From positions 1 to 42,639 of the forward strand of contig JAJDIA010000006.1 of assembly GCA_030266465.1 (NCBI GenBank): DNA of 42,639 nucleotides, in the 5' to 3' direction. Position numbers and translations under genes: made by a program. A model generated the notes under the pieces. It saw only the letters and a list, made by a program, of their open reading frames with translations, ran no database searches and had not been told where the DNA came from. Of this stretch, positions 31,599 to 42,265 are shown one piece after another (position 1 is the first letter of the stretch; each line of letters starts with the position of its first letter). The DNA is from Parabacteroides sp. OttesenSCG-928-G21. Its GTDB lineage: Bacteria > Bacteroidota > Bacteroidia > Bacteroidales > Tannerellaceae.

Positions 31599-31796
31599 AA
31601 TATCAGCATATTAATATTTATGTACGAAGATACGAAAAGAGCCCGATATAAAACTTTTCCTCTTTTCGAATTGTTTTCAATTTGATAAGGTTATAGCTGT
31701 AAATGCCAGAATGGCACATTAATTATATGGCATTTTCTTTGCAGTAAAATGATTGGAAAATAAAATGAATAAATTGATAAGAAAAAATATAAAAAT

Positions 31797-34385
31797 ATGA
31801 ATCTGAATAATTTTACAGTAAAATCTCAAGAAGCAGTTCAGCAGGCAGTTCAATTGGTATCCAAGAATAATCAACAGGTTATTTATCCGGAACATTTAAT
31901 GAAAGCTGTCATAATGACGGGTGAAAGCGTAGCCAATTTCTTGTTTCAGAAATTAGGCGTTTCTTTGCAAAACCTTACAATAGCGTTAGATAACCAGATT
32001 GAGTCATTGCCGAAGGTTTCGGGAGGTGAACCCTATTTATCCAACGAAACGAATAAAGTATTGCAGAAAGCGATTGACTATTCTTCGAAAATGGGTGATC
32101 AGTATGTTTCACTGGAACCTATTATTCTTGCTTTATTGACTGAAAAAAGCACGGTTTCCCAAATGCTAAAAGATGCCGGTGTTACGGAAAGTGAATTACG
32201 TAAGGCTATTGATGAATTACGTAAGGGGAATAAGGTGACCAGTCAGTCGGCAGAAGATACGTATGATGCATTAAGCAAATATGCGATCAATCTGAATGAA
32301 AGTGCCCGTAATGGCAAACTCGATCCGGTCATTGGGCGGGACGATGAGATTCGCCGGGTATTACAAATTTTAAGTCGGCGTACGAAAAATAATCCGATAT
32401 TAATCGGAGAACCCGGAGTCGGGAAGACAGCCATTGCAGAAGGTCTGGCTCACCGTATTATTCGTGGTGATGTGCCTGAAAATCTGAAGACAAAACAGAT
32501 CTATTCATTGGATATGGGTGCGCTTATTGCGGGGGCGAAATATAAGGGTGAATTTGAAGAACGATTAAAATCAGTCGTAAATGAAGTGATCAAATCGGAA
32601 GGCGAAATAATTCTTTTCATAGATGAAATCCATACATTGGTTGGCGCAGGAAAAAGTGAAGGAGCCATGGATGCGGCCAATATATTAAAACCGGCTTTAG
32701 CCCGGGGAGAACTACGCTCTATTGGTGCGACAACATTGGATGAATATCAGAAATATTTTGAAAAAGATAAAGCGCTGGAGCGACGTTTCCAGGTAGTAAT
32801 CGTGGATGAACCGGATGAATTGGATACCATTTCAATTTTGCGTGGTTTGAAAGAGAAGTATGAAAACCATCATAAGGTTCGGATAAAAGATGATACTATA
32901 ATTTCTGCGGTAAGTCTTTCTGCACGTTATATTACTGACCGTTTCCTGCCGGATAAGGCCATTGATTTAATGGACGAGGCGGCGGCACGTTTACGTATTC
33001 AGGTCGATTCTGTTCCTGAGTCTTTAGATGAAGTATCTCGCCGTATCAAACAATTGGAGATCGAACGCGAAGCTATCAAACGTGAAAATGATAAAGGTAA
33101 ACTGGAATCCTTGAACAAAGAGATTGCTGACCTGAAAGAGGAAGAGCATAAACAAAAAGCGCAGTGGCAAAGTGAAAAGGATCAGATCAATAAGATTCAA
33201 CAGCATAAAATAGATATAGAGAATCTCAAATTTGAAGCAGATAAAGCTGAACGTGAAGGCGATTATGGAAAAGTGGCTGAAATACGCTATGGAAAACTTC
33301 AGGAATTAGAAAAAGAGATTGAAGATATACAAAGCAAATTGCATGATATGCAAGGCGGTGCAGCAATGATAAAAGAGGAGGTTGATAGCGAGGATATTGC
33401 CGATGTAGTGTCACGTTGGACAGGTATACCGGTTAATAAAATGATGCAAAGCGAGAAAGATAAACTGTTGAATCTGGAAGCCGAGTTGCATACCCGTGTA
33501 GTAGGGCAGGAGGAAGGTATCAGCGCTATATCCGATGCTGTCAGACGAAGTCGTGCCGGCTTACAGGACCCAAAACGTCCAATCGGTTCATTTATCTTTT
33601 TAGGAACGACAGGGGTTGGTAAAACTGAGTTGGCAAAAGCCTTGGCGGAATATCTTTTTGATGATGAAAACATGATGACGCGTATCGATATGAGTGAATA
33701 TCAGGAGAAATTCAGTGCAACCCGTTTGATTGGTGCACCTCCGGGATATGTCGGATACGATGAAGGAGGGCAATTAACGGAGGCTATTCGTCGTAAGCCC
33801 TATTCCGTTGTTTTATTTGATGAAATAGAAAAAGCACATCCTGACGTGTTTAATATCCTTTTACAGGTGTTGGATGATGGTCGTTTAACGGATAATAAAG
33901 GGCGCGTAGTTAATTTTAAGAATACCATTATTATTATGACCAGTAATATGGGTTCTTCCTTAATTCGTGAAAACTTTGAAAAAATGACTCAGGATAATCG
34001 GGAACAGGTCATTGATGCAACAAAAATAGAGGTATTGGAACTGCTTAAAAAGTCTATCCGTCCGGAGTTTTTGAACCGTATTGATGAGATTGTGATGTTT
34101 ACTCCGTTAAATGAGGAAGAAATCCGGCAAATCGTTATATTTCAATTGGATGGCGTAAAGAAAATGTTGGCTAAAAATGGTGTCGCGTTGGAGTTTACAG
34201 ATGCCGCCATACATTTTATTTCCGAAGAAGGGTTTGATCCGCAGTTTGGTGCCCGTCCGGTAAAGCGGGTTATTCAGAAATATATACTAAATCAACTGTC
34301 TAAGGAAATATTAGGTATGCAGATAGATCGTAACCGACCGATTATCATTGATCGCGACGCAGATGGATTAGTCTTTAAAAACTAA
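31797..34385 (+). CDS. clpB: ATP-dependent chaperone ClpB
   Basis: 862 aa; two AAA modules ([31 protein letters not shown]) separated by a coiled-coil middle domain. Confidence 0.98.
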   Translation: MNLNNFTVKSQEAVQQAVQLVSKNNQQVIYPEHLMKAVIMTGESVANFLFQKLGVSLQNLTIALDNQIESLPKVSGGEPYLSNETNKVLQKAIDYSSKMGDQYVSLEPIILALLTEKSTVSQMLKDAGVTESELRKAIDELRKGNKVTSQSAEDTYDALSKYAINLNESARNGKLDPVIGRDDEIRRVLQILSRRTKNNPILIGEPGVGKTAIAEGLAHRIIRGDVPENLKTKQIYSLDMGALIAGAKYKGEFEERLKSVVNEVIKSEGEIILFIDEIHTLVGAGKSEGAMDAANILKPALARGELRSIGATTLDEYQKYFEKDKALERRFQVVIVDEPDELDTISILRGLKEKYENHHKVRIKDDTIISAVSLSARYITDRFLPDKAIDLMDEAAARLRIQVDSVPESLDEVSRRIKQLEIEREAIKRENDKGKLESLNKEIADLKEEEHKQKAQWQSEKDQINKIQQHKIDIENLKFEADKAEREGDYGKVAEIRYGKLQELEKEIEDIQSKLHDMQGGAAMIKEEVDSEDIADVVSRWTGIPVNKMMQSEKDKLLNLEAELHTRVVGQEEGISAISDAVRRSRAGLQDPKRPIGSFIFLGTTGVGKTELAKALAEYLFDDENMMTRIDMSEYQEKFSATRLIGAPPGYVGYDEGGQLTEAIRRKPYSVVLFDEIEKAHPDVFNILLQVLDDGRLTDNKGRVVNFKNTIIIMTSNMGSSLIRENFEKMTQDNREQVIDATKIEVLELLKKSIRPEFLNRIDEIVMFTPLNEEEIRQIVIFQLDGVKKMLAKNGVALEFTDAAIHFISEEGFDPQFGARPVKRVIQKYILNQLSKEILGMQIDRNRPIIIDRDADGLVFKN

Positions 34386-34409
34386 TTACAGCATACCGAT
34401 AAGGTTAAT

Positions 34410-34455
34410 ACCTCCTTTTTGAATAAGTAAAGTCTATTCAGAAAGGAGGTTTTTT
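34410..34455 (+). terminator. Terminator after clpB
   Basis: ACCTCCTTTTTGAATA...CTATTCAGAAAGGAGGTTTTTT hairpin. Confidence 0.85.
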
Positions 34456-34557
34456 ATGCGCTATTCGTTTGTGGCGTATTGAGTGATTTGTTCTTATGTG
34501 TCTGATTTGTAGCTGTTTGTATGCGCATTTTGTATCACTGAATCATTATTTTTCATT

Positions 34558-34790
34558 AGCATAAAATCACTATTTCTATTCGGTTCTTTTTCAGTTTCTT
34601 AAGCAATGGTTTTGTTGCCGACAATTGTCGGCAGAATTGTTGATAATTATCGGCAGAATTGCTGACAATTGTCGGCAAGCTTGCTGATAACTATCGGCAA
34701 TAAAACCGACGATTATCGGCAACAAACTTTAAAGCAATAAAAATCCGAACGGATTGAAATGAAAAAGAGAAAAGAATGCAATGAAATAAA
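34558..34790. repeat. Dispersed palindrome-array element, copy B (array 34617-34720, five 22-bp-spaced 16-bp palindromes)
   Basis: Cores at 34617, 34639, 34661, 34683, 34705; 59-bp upstream flank and 3' flank align ungapped with copy A. Confidence 0.93.
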
Positions 34791-34939
34791 AACTGTTAGC
34801 TCATTTTGATGAATAGTTTTATAGGAACATATTGACTAAATATATATTCATTTGTTCTTTTTTTGTTATTTTTGTATAATTATCGAAATATATAAAGTGT
34901 TTTTGGTATATTTCACAGCTAAACGTTATAAAGCTCCAT

Positions 34940-35908
34940 ATGAATAAAGAGTTAATAGCTAATATGTTTCTGGATGCTTTGAAGGAAAAGGTTCCTAATA
35001 GAGCAGAATTGACTAATATTTTAGTTGATTTGCTATATATTGAAAAGGAATCGGTTTATAGACGTTTACGTGGCGAGGTCGGTTTTTCTTTTCCGGAAGT
35101 CGCGCTAATAGCGAATCATTTTGGTATGTCGTTGGATAATATAGTCAGTAATACGGTTTCGAGTAAGAGCAGGCCTTTTCAATTAAAACTTGTTGATTAT
35201 GACAATCCCAGCGAAAAGGACTATATGATGATGCAGGAGTTTCTGAGCATTCTCTGGGAAATTACAACATTATCACAATCAACCATATTAGAAAGTTCCA
35301 ACCTGATTCCCTTTGGGATCTATGCTAAATACGACTGTCTGTCCCGTTTTTATTTGATGAAATGGATGTATCAGAGTGGAGACACTTCCGGTTTGAAAAA
35401 AATGGAAAACGTAGCCTATCCCAGTAAGGTAAGTCGCCTTATGCGAGATCATTGGGAAGGTCTCAAGCACATAAAATCAACCTATTACATATTAGACCCA
35501 TTAGTATTTGAGTATTTAGTTACTGATATAAAGTATTTTCATGATATCTCCATCCTAAGTGACAAGGATGTGGCTTGTTTGAAGAAGGATATTTTAGGCG
35601 TTTTGAGGGATTTGGAAGTGTTGGCTACCTTGGGAGCTTATCCGGATACCGGCAATAAAGTAAGCCTATATGTCTCTTGTATTAATTTTGATACGAACTA
35701 TTGGCATATAGAATCGAAAAAATATAATATCAGTTTGATAAAAGTCTTTGTCTTAAACAATATGGCTACTTTGGATCCGAATGTTTTGACACGGATGAAA
35801 AGGCGACTGGACTCTCTTCGCCGTTCTTCTACGTTAATCTCAGTTAGCGGGGAACGGGAACGTATTGAGTTTTTTGAAAAGCAAAGGGCTATTGTTTCAG
35901 CGTTATAA
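34940..35908 (+). CDS. Uncharacterised protein with N-terminal HTH-like domain
   Basis: 322 aa; IEKESVYRRLRGEVGFSFPEVALIANHFGMSLDNIV resembles an XRE-type HTH; remainder helical with no recognised domain. Confidence 0.65.
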   Translation: MNKELIANMFLDALKEKVPNRAELTNILVDLLYIEKESVYRRLRGEVGFSFPEVALIANHFGMSLDNIVSNTVSSKSRPFQLKLVDYDNPSEKDYMMMQEFLSILWEITTLSQSTILESSNLIPFGIYAKYDCLSRFYLMKWMYQSGDTSGLKKMENVAYPSKVSRLMRDHWEGLKHIKSTYYILDPLVFEYLVTDIKYFHDISILSDKDVACLKKDILGVLRDLEVLATLGAYPDTGNKVSLYVSCINFDTNYWHIESKKYNISLIKVFVLNNMATLDPNVLTRMKRRLDSLRRSSTLISVSGERERIEFFEKQRAIVSAL

Positions 35909-37223
35909 CTTTGCGACTGAACTTGGATGGATAATTGAATAAAATGGCAAGTATCCCACCGATTCCCAGCAGATAAGGGTAATATAAATACTGCATAATT
36001 TCAATAGGCGAAATTCCCGCTAATCCTGAAGCCATCAGTAATTGTGCTCCATACGGTATAACTCCTTGTATAAAACATGAAAATATATCCAGGATACTGG
36101 CGCTTTTGCGTGGGTCAACCTGATATTCATCAGCGATATTCTTTGCAATAGGGCCGGCCATAATTAAAGCGATGGTATTATTTGCAGTACATAGATTCGC
36201 AAAACTGACTAATGCAGCGATGCTTGCTTCTGCTCCCTTGGATGAACGAATACGTGAAGTGAGTTTAAGGATGATCCAATCCAATCCTCCATTATATCGA
36301 ATGGTTTCTAATACGCCCCCGGCAAGCAGAGTGACAATGATCAATTCACCCATATCTGTGATTCCGGAACCCATCGAGGCTGTCCATCCCCAGATATCGA
36401 AACCACCTGTGAATAATCCTGTAATTCCGCTTAGTAGAATACCGATGAATAAAACAAGCATGACATTCATTCCACATATAGCGGCAATGAGGACAATAAG
36501 ATAGGGCAGGACTTTTATCCATTCAATGGTTTCAGGGATATAAGATGCGCCATTACCGCTTCCGATACCTATATATATTAACATTACGATTAAGGCTATA
36601 GGTAAAGCGATACGGATATTTACCTTAAACTTATCCGACATCTTACAGCCCTGTGTACGCGTGGCTACGATTGTTGTATCAGAAATAAACGAAAGGTTAT
36701 CTCCAAACATAGCCCCTCCAACGACACAGCCAACCATTAGTGCTGTCGGGATGTCCGCTTTTGCCGCAATTCCGACCGCCACCGGAGCAAGAGCTACAAT
36801 GGTACCGACGGAAGTGCCCACGGAAATGGATATAAAACAAGCGGAAACAAAAATCCCTGCCGCCAATAAGTTTGCAGGAAGAAAAGACATAGCCAGATTC
36901 ACCGTAGCATCAACAGCCCCCATTGTTTTTGCCGTTTGAGCAAAAGCGCCGGCTAAAATGAATATCAGCACCATAAACATGATGTTGCTGTTTGCTGCTC
37001 CCCGGCAGAACTGCTCTATCCGGTTATTCAGACCTCCTCCTTTAGACATCGCTATGGCAACGATCGAAGCAATGACAAAAGCTACGGTAATAGGCATTTT
37101 GTAAAAATCGCCGGCAATGACAGAAACCAGTAAATAGGTAAGCAGAAATACCCCTAAAGGCAATAATGCCCATACGTTAGGCGCGTGATTCAGCGGAGTA
37201 TCTGTCGGTTTTTTCTGTGTCAT
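35889..37223 (-). CDS. Na+/H+ antiporter NhaC-family transporter
   Basis: 444 aa; SVGTSVGTIVALAPVAVGIAAKADI; GGAMFGDNLSFISDTTIVATRTQGC. Confidence 0.9.
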   Translation of the reverse strand: MTQKKPTDTPLNHAPNVWALLPLGVFLLTYLLVSVIAGDFYKMPITVAFVIASIVAIAMSKGGGLNNRIEQFCRGAANSNIMFMVLIFILAGAFAQTAKTMGAVDATVNLAMSFLPANLLAAGIFVSACFISISVGTSVGTIVALAPVAVGIAAKADIPTALMVGCVVGGAMFGDNLSFISDTTIVATRTQGCKMSDKFKVNIRIALPIALIVMLIYIGIGSGNGASYIPETIEWIKVLPYLIVLIAAICGMNVMLVLFIGILLSGITGLFTGGFDIWGWTASMGSGITDMGELIIVTLLAGGVLETIRYNGGLDWIILKLTSRIRSSKGAEASIAALVSFANLCTANNTIALIMAGPIAKNIADEYQVDPRKSASILDIFSCFIQGVIPYGAQLLMASGLAGISPIEIMQYLYYPYLLGIGGILAILFNYPSKFSRKVITLKQ

Positions 37224-37230
37224 AAGTCAA

Positions 37231-39819
37231 TTAGAAAGAAAAGCGTAAAGCAATACGAAGACCGTTCTTTTTTATATTAGGTTCGTCCAGATAGGTTAAT
37301 CGCCAATAATAATCGACACGTAATATCTTAAAGATATTCTCTAAGCCTACACTGGCTTCAAGATACGGCGTTTTGCCTAAAGGTCGCGTCCCATCAGGTA
37401 GTTTATACAAGCCTGTCGGATCTATAGCCGGATTATTCTTATCGGTTAACCGTCCAAAGACACCATTGAAAGATACCACTTCCCGAAGTTTCAGCCATTT
37501 GATGACCGGCACTCGATTTAATATCCAACCCTTTAAATAATACGTAAGATAGAAAGAAGCGTATTCGTCTGTTACAAACTCAAGCGCACGCATCATTGTA
37601 AATGTTTCAGGTTGTATCGTAATAGATTGGTTTGTATTAGGCAAGATTAATAGGGGGAAAGGCACTTTATTCCAGACCTTTCCAGCTTTTACTGACGCAT
37701 CAATATGACCAAAAGAAGAAAGCCAGATGCGTTTTTCCGCGCTTATCTCCGTGTGATGGTATTTATAATCGCTGCTTAATACATTATCAAGTCCGACTTG
37801 ATGCGACAATTTGAAAATAGGTGCATCTTTTGACATATTCGCTACGGATTCTTTTCCTATCCGGCTGTTGTATGCACGTTCACCGGGAGCAAAGCGAAGT
37901 TGTACGCCAAGTTCGGATGTCGTGAAATCCTCAATAGGCTTCAGGGAACCGTCATCCAAGTATTCCTCATAATGCAAGGTTCCGGCGGCTTCATTATTTT
38001 CATACTTAGCCCATCCTTTCACCGTTAAGCCGTTCAACCATTCCTTTTCATATTGAACCACGCTTTTTTCGATGTATTGCATTTTAGTAACAGGTTCACC
38101 TACTTTCCAGGCAACAAACATATTGTCTTTACTGGTGAAAAGGAAATCCTGACCGGGTGTGTATATATCGTATTCATGAATGACCGAAAGGTTGTTTTTA
38201 GGGCTTTCCCCTTCATGATAGGTCTTGTCGATAAAACTGTGGGTCAGTTTGATATTGTGCTTAAACTTCCGGTCGTCAACACCATATGCCAGATAACCGG
38301 AGGCAAACCAACGGGGATTTAAATTAGCCGTCGTCATTCCGCCCACACGCATACGAAATCCTTCCACACGATTGGTAGAGAAGGTCGTATTCATAGGACC
38401 AAAGTCAAGTTTACTGTTTTCTTTTGTCCGGGAAGTAGGGATATATCCTGAAATCAAAATCTCAGCCGTTTTGATTATCGCATTAAAGGCGGGAACTTTA
38501 CGTAACTCGCCCAATAGATCATTTAATGCACTCTCTTTTTCTTTCAAAGGAATATGCCGATTGGATAGCCAAAACGTATCCGCTTGGAAAGTAGCCCCGG
38601 ACAATGTGTGTATAGGCCCCAGAAGATCGAATACCTCGCTTCTGTTAGCAACTTCCAGATTATAGTTCTCGTAACTCCTTAATTGGTGTGCATAAAGCTG
38701 TTGAGCGCCTTTAATCAGATAGAAAGTAACATAGGTGTTTTCATTGCTCACTACCCATGTTCCGTCAGCTATTTGCGTGAATTCCTGTTCGACACGGAAC
38801 TGATCTACCCAGTTCAGGTTGATGTTGCGGGGTGTATCCAGCCGTAGTTTTTTCAGAGAATAATTCCCATCCATTGTGATATACATCCTTCCCGTAAACC
38901 CGTAACTCTGGCTATTCGCAGGAACAAAACCTAAATCTATACAGGGTTCTCCGCCAATATCAAGCGTGTCCATGATGTAATAATGGTAATAGGTGGTAGC
39001 CATTATGGAGGAAAGAGGACTGACAAAGCGATTCAGCAGAATAGTAATATTGTTATCAAAAACATTGATGCTCTTGAATATCTCTTCCAGATTGGCAGAA
39101 AGCGTGCCACTGTCGTCCAATGTTTGGTCAACACCTTCCTGCCGCTTTGCTTTAATAATGGTTTTTTCCGTACGAGGGCTTTTCCGGTAATACTTGTCCG
39201 ATAATGTTTCGCGCACGGAAACAGTCAGGATAGGGCTACCATTAAACTCGGAGGTATCCAGGTAATTTGTTATAAATTGGAATTTCTGCAGGAATTTGTT
39301 CTTTTCCAGATTCGGGTTAAAATTGTCGAGTGAGAGCGTCAGTTTCTCATACATTTCCGCCTGATATTCTGCTTTTGACTCGATACGGTTCTGATCTTTA
39401 TATTCGATAACCTTTTTCACTAACTCAACGGCCGGATTATCTCGCCGGGAATAACGTTCACGCTGCGGTCTGACAACGACTTCATCAATTTCAAAAGCAA
39501 TGGGAGCCATACGAACATCCAAAGCTTCGTTTTTAGTGCCTGTTTTTAAAGGTATAATTTTTGTGTTATAGCCTAAAGAAGTTACTTGTAGATTGCTATA
39601 TCCCTGATTGTTTTGAATGGAAAAATAGCCATTGTCATCCGTCATCCCACCGATCAATGAGTTCTCAAATAATACGGAAACATAAGGTAGCGTTTCGCCT
39701 GTAATAGAGTCTCGTACTATACCCGAAACCAAAGTGGTCTGTTGGGCAGATGCAATAAATGAATGGGAAATTATGCATAGTCCAACAAAAAAGAAAATAA
39801 TACGAATCTTTTTTGCCAT
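37231..39819 (-). CDS. DUF5686 family protein with N-terminal carboxypeptidase-regulatory-like domain (outer-membrane protein)
   Basis: SGIVRDSITGETLPYVSVLFENSLIGGMTDDNGYFSIQ; long beta-rich C-terminal region ending LRIALRFSF. Start set at MAKKIRIIFF (39819), before a signal-peptide-like segment. Confidence 0.87.
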   Translation of the reverse strand: MAKKIRIIFFFVGLCIISHSFIASAQQTTLVSGIVRDSITGETLPYVSVLFENSLIGGMTDDNGYFSIQNNQGYSNLQVTSLGYNTKIIPLKTGTKNEALDVRMAPIAFEIDEVVVRPQRERYSRRDNPAVELVKKVIEYKDQNRIESKAEYQAEMYEKLTLSLDNFNPNLEKNKFLQKFQFITNYLDTSEFNGSPILTVSVRETLSDKYYRKSPRTEKTIIKAKRQEGVDQTLDDSGTLSANLEEIFKSINVFDNNITILLNRFVSPLSSIMATTYYHYYIMDTLDIGGEPCIDLGFVPANSQSYGFTGRMYITMDGNYSLKKLRLDTPRNINLNWVDQFRVEQEFTQIADGTWVVSNENTYVTFYLIKGAQQLYAHQLRSYENYNLEVANRSEVFDLLGPIHTLSGATFQADTFWLSNRHIPLKEKESALNDLLGELRKVPAFNAIIKTAEILISGYIPTSRTKENSKLDFGPMNTTFSTNRVEGFRMRVGGMTTANLNPRWFASGYLAYGVDDRKFKHNIKLTHSFIDKTYHEGESPKNNLSVIHEYDIYTPGQDFLFTSKDNMFVAWKVGEPVTKMQYIEKSVVQYEKEWLNGLTVKGWAKYENNEAAGTLHYEEYLDDGSLKPIEDFTTSELGVQLRFAPGERAYNSRIGKESVANMSKDAPIFKLSHQVGLDNVLSSDYKYHHTEISAEKRIWLSSFGHIDASVKAGKVWNKVPFPLLILPNTNQSITIQPETFTMMRALEFVTDEYASFYLTYYLKGWILNRVPVIKWLKLREVVSFNGVFGRLTDKNNPAIDPTGLYKLPDGTRPLGKTPYLEASVGLENIFKILRVDYYWRLTYLDEPNIKKNGLRIALRFSF

Positions 39820-40050
39820 AAATTTAGGTTGTACTCGTATATAGACGTTTTCAGCGTACAAAAGTACAATTTTCAATAGTAATTAAGAGAAATGACCTAT
39901 TAATAATCATTAATAAAAGGAGAGGTTGTTTTAGTGCAAGTATAAAGTAAGGGGCCACCCCGAAAAATTATGAAGAGGTGGAAAATTTATTGTTTACTTT
40001 TTCTTGTAACATTAGGTTGTTTTGTTTGCGGCATTTGATTGTTTTTCCAG

Positions 40051-40154
40051 TTAGACACAGGTCTGTTTTCAGTTAGACCCGGGTATAAACAAAATTACAC
40101 CCGGGTATAATCTGATTTATACCCCCGTCTAAATTAATTTATACCCGGGTCTAA
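40051..40154. repeat. 22-bp-period array of five 16-bp quasi-palindromes (TTAKACCCGGGTMTAA type)
   Basis: Cores at 40051, 40073, 40095, 40117, 40139 with 6-bp spacers tttcag, acaaaa, tctgat, attaat. Confidence 0.95.
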
Positions 40155-40242
40155 CGGATTTTTGAATATGACGACTCAAATTTTAGTTTATGATGAATAC
40201 GCTAAAACAACGTGATGGATACAGGAAAACTTTCGTAAGCTT

Positions 40243-40283
40243 AAAAAAACAAAGACCGTTCATCCTTTAGTGAACGGTCTTTG
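40243..40283 (-). terminator. Rho-independent terminator of fadD
   Basis: CAAAGACCGTTCA...TGAACGGTCTTTG; U-tract on the minus strand (+ strand AAAAAAA before the stem). Confidence 0.85.
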
Positions 40284-40317
40284 TTGCTATATTGAAGCTA
40301 CCCTGCTGAGCCGATTT

Positions 40318-42219
40318 TTATAAAGAATTATAATTCTTTTCATTCTGAGGATTCTTGCCTTCAGAGGTGTACAGATGCTCAATACGATCTTCATAGAGCT
40401 TCTCTACTTTTCCCCGGACTATCTTCATGGTACTGTTAACCAAACCGTTTTGTTCTGTGAAGGCTTCGGGCAGAAGTGCAAATGAAGTCGGAAGCCAACG
40501 CTCAGGGAATAGGGTAGATAGGTCGCCACCCTTCTTGAATCTGTCAATCTGCTTCTGAACAGCTGCTACCGCCGCCTTTTTACCTTCCTCTGAATCCCAC
40601 TCCAGATGCTGATGCGCAACGATCTGGCGTAACTTATCTTTATTCGGAACAATCAATGCCACTGTATACGGATTCTGATTATTATACAGCAAAATCTGGT
40701 CAACCAGATCAAGATGCTCTACCATAGCTTCTTCTATACCTTCCGGACTATATTTCTCTCCATCACTACTGATAAGTAAGCTTTTAAAACGTCCCAGTAC
40801 ATATAATAAACTATCTTTACTCATATACCCCATATCACCGGTATAAAGCCAACCATTTTTTACAGTATCCTCTGTGGAGGCCGGGTTTTTCCAATAGCCC
40901 GCCATTACATTCTCGCCACGGATTACAATCTCGCCTTTTTGTCCCTTAGGTAGTTCTATACCATCGGCATCGCATATTTTCAGATCCAGAGGTTTAACTA
41001 CTACGCCGCTGCTACCGAAACGATGCCGGCGTGGACCGTTGGTCGAAATCACCGGTGTTGCTTCACTCAGACCATAACCCTGATACATAGGCATGCCAAT
41101 CGCATAGTAAAACTTCTGTAAGTCCTTATCCAGTAATGCTCCTCCACCAATAAAGAAGCGCAGTTCACCCCCGAAGTTTTGTCTCACTTTAGAGAATACC
41201 AACTTATCGAACAATACAGTTAGTGGTTTCAACAGCACACGCCAACCTTTACCTTTATCGTCACCACCATCGCCATTATAAGTCTCGCCGACTTTTAATC
41301 CCCAGTTAAACATCCTTTCAGCCATCTTGCCATTGGCCTTTACACCTTGTTCGATGCTTTTCTTAAAGTTCTTGGCTAATGCCGGAACACTCAGGATTAA
41401 GTAAGGCTTTATCTCTTTTATATTGACCGGAATATTCTTCAGCGTTTCTATCCCGGTACGTCCTACCTGTACAGTAGCTACTTTTGCCCCTTTCGACATG
41501 AAGATGTAAAAACCTACAACATGTGCAAAACAGTGGTCAAGCGGAAGAATAATCAACGTACGCCATGTCTCATCAATATCCATACAAGAAAGTGACTGCT
41601 CAACATTCGCCGTGTAATTACGGTGTGTCAGTACCACCCCCTTTGGATCTGCCGTAGTCCCTGAGGTATACGTTATAGTCGCATAATCATCATTTTGCAA
41701 AGACTGTCCGATAGCCAGGAATTCCTCCATAGGTGTCTCCGATAGATACTTCCTGCCTATTTCGATCACCTCCTTCATCGATATCTCTTTTATATCATAC
41801 GAAGGCTGTTCGTCAAAGATGATGATTCGTTCTATCAGCGGCAATTGATCAATGATACTCCTTATCTTTTTCAATTGATTTCCGGAAACCATTATATACT
41901 TCACATCAGCATGCTGCATACGGAAAAGCAAATCGTTAGCCTCTTCCAGCTTGATAGACAAGGGGACATTAGTCGCACCGGCATAAAACATAGCCAGCTC
42001 TCCAATAATCCAGGCGTTGCGCCCTTCGCTGAGAAGCGCCATGTTATCGCCTTTTTTTACACCCAAAGCAACCAGTCCGGCTCCCAGTTCATATACCTGC
42101 TCCCGAACTTCCGTATACGTTGTCGGCTCGAACACCTCCTTAGTCTTCTCCAACAAAAAGGTATTATTCGGAAATTGTTTTACCGCACCTTCAAATAAGT
42201 CAATTAATGTTTTCTTCAT
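40318..42219 (-). CDS. fadD: Long-chain fatty-acid--CoA ligase (AMP-forming)
   Basis: 633 aa; ITYTSGTTADPKGVVLTH; YQGYGLSEATPVIS; GWLYTGDMGYM. Confidence 0.92.
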   Translation of the reverse strand: MKKTLIDLFEGAVKQFPNNTFLLEKTKEVFEPTTYTEVREQVYELGAGLVALGVKKGDNMALLSEGRNAWIIGELAMFYAGATNVPLSIKLEEANDLLFRMQHADVKYIMVSGNQLKKIRSIIDQLPLIERIIIFDEQPSYDIKEISMKEVIEIGRKYLSETPMEEFLAIGQSLQNDDYATITYTSGTTADPKGVVLTHRNYTANVEQSLSCMDIDETWRTLIILPLDHCFAHVVGFYIFMSKGAKVATVQVGRTGIETLKNIPVNIKEIKPYLILSVPALAKNFKKSIEQGVKANGKMAERMFNWGLKVGETYNGDGGDDKGKGWRVLLKPLTVLFDKLVFSKVRQNFGGELRFFIGGGALLDKDLQKFYYAIGMPMYQGYGLSEATPVISTNGPRRHRFGSSGVVVKPLDLKICDADGIELPKGQKGEIVIRGENVMAGYWKNPASTEDTVKNGWLYTGDMGYMSKDSLLYVLGRFKSLLISSDGEKYSPEGIEEAMVEHLDLVDQILLYNNQNPYTVALIVPNKDKLRQIVAHQHLEWDSEEGKKAAVAAVQKQIDRFKKGGDLSTLFPERWLPTSFALLPEAFTEQNGLVNSTMKIVRGKVEKLYEDRIEHLYTSEGKNPQNEKNYNSL

Positions 42220-42265
42220 GATGCCCGTGGTTTTTTAGTTTAACTCGTTATTTTTTTGCTCAAAT

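Noticed and set aside
39820-39876. 19-aa N-terminal extension of the DUF5686 ORF
   Set aside because: MAKKIRIIFFFVGLCIISHSFIASAQ at 39819 is a normal signal peptide start; the extension would bury it.
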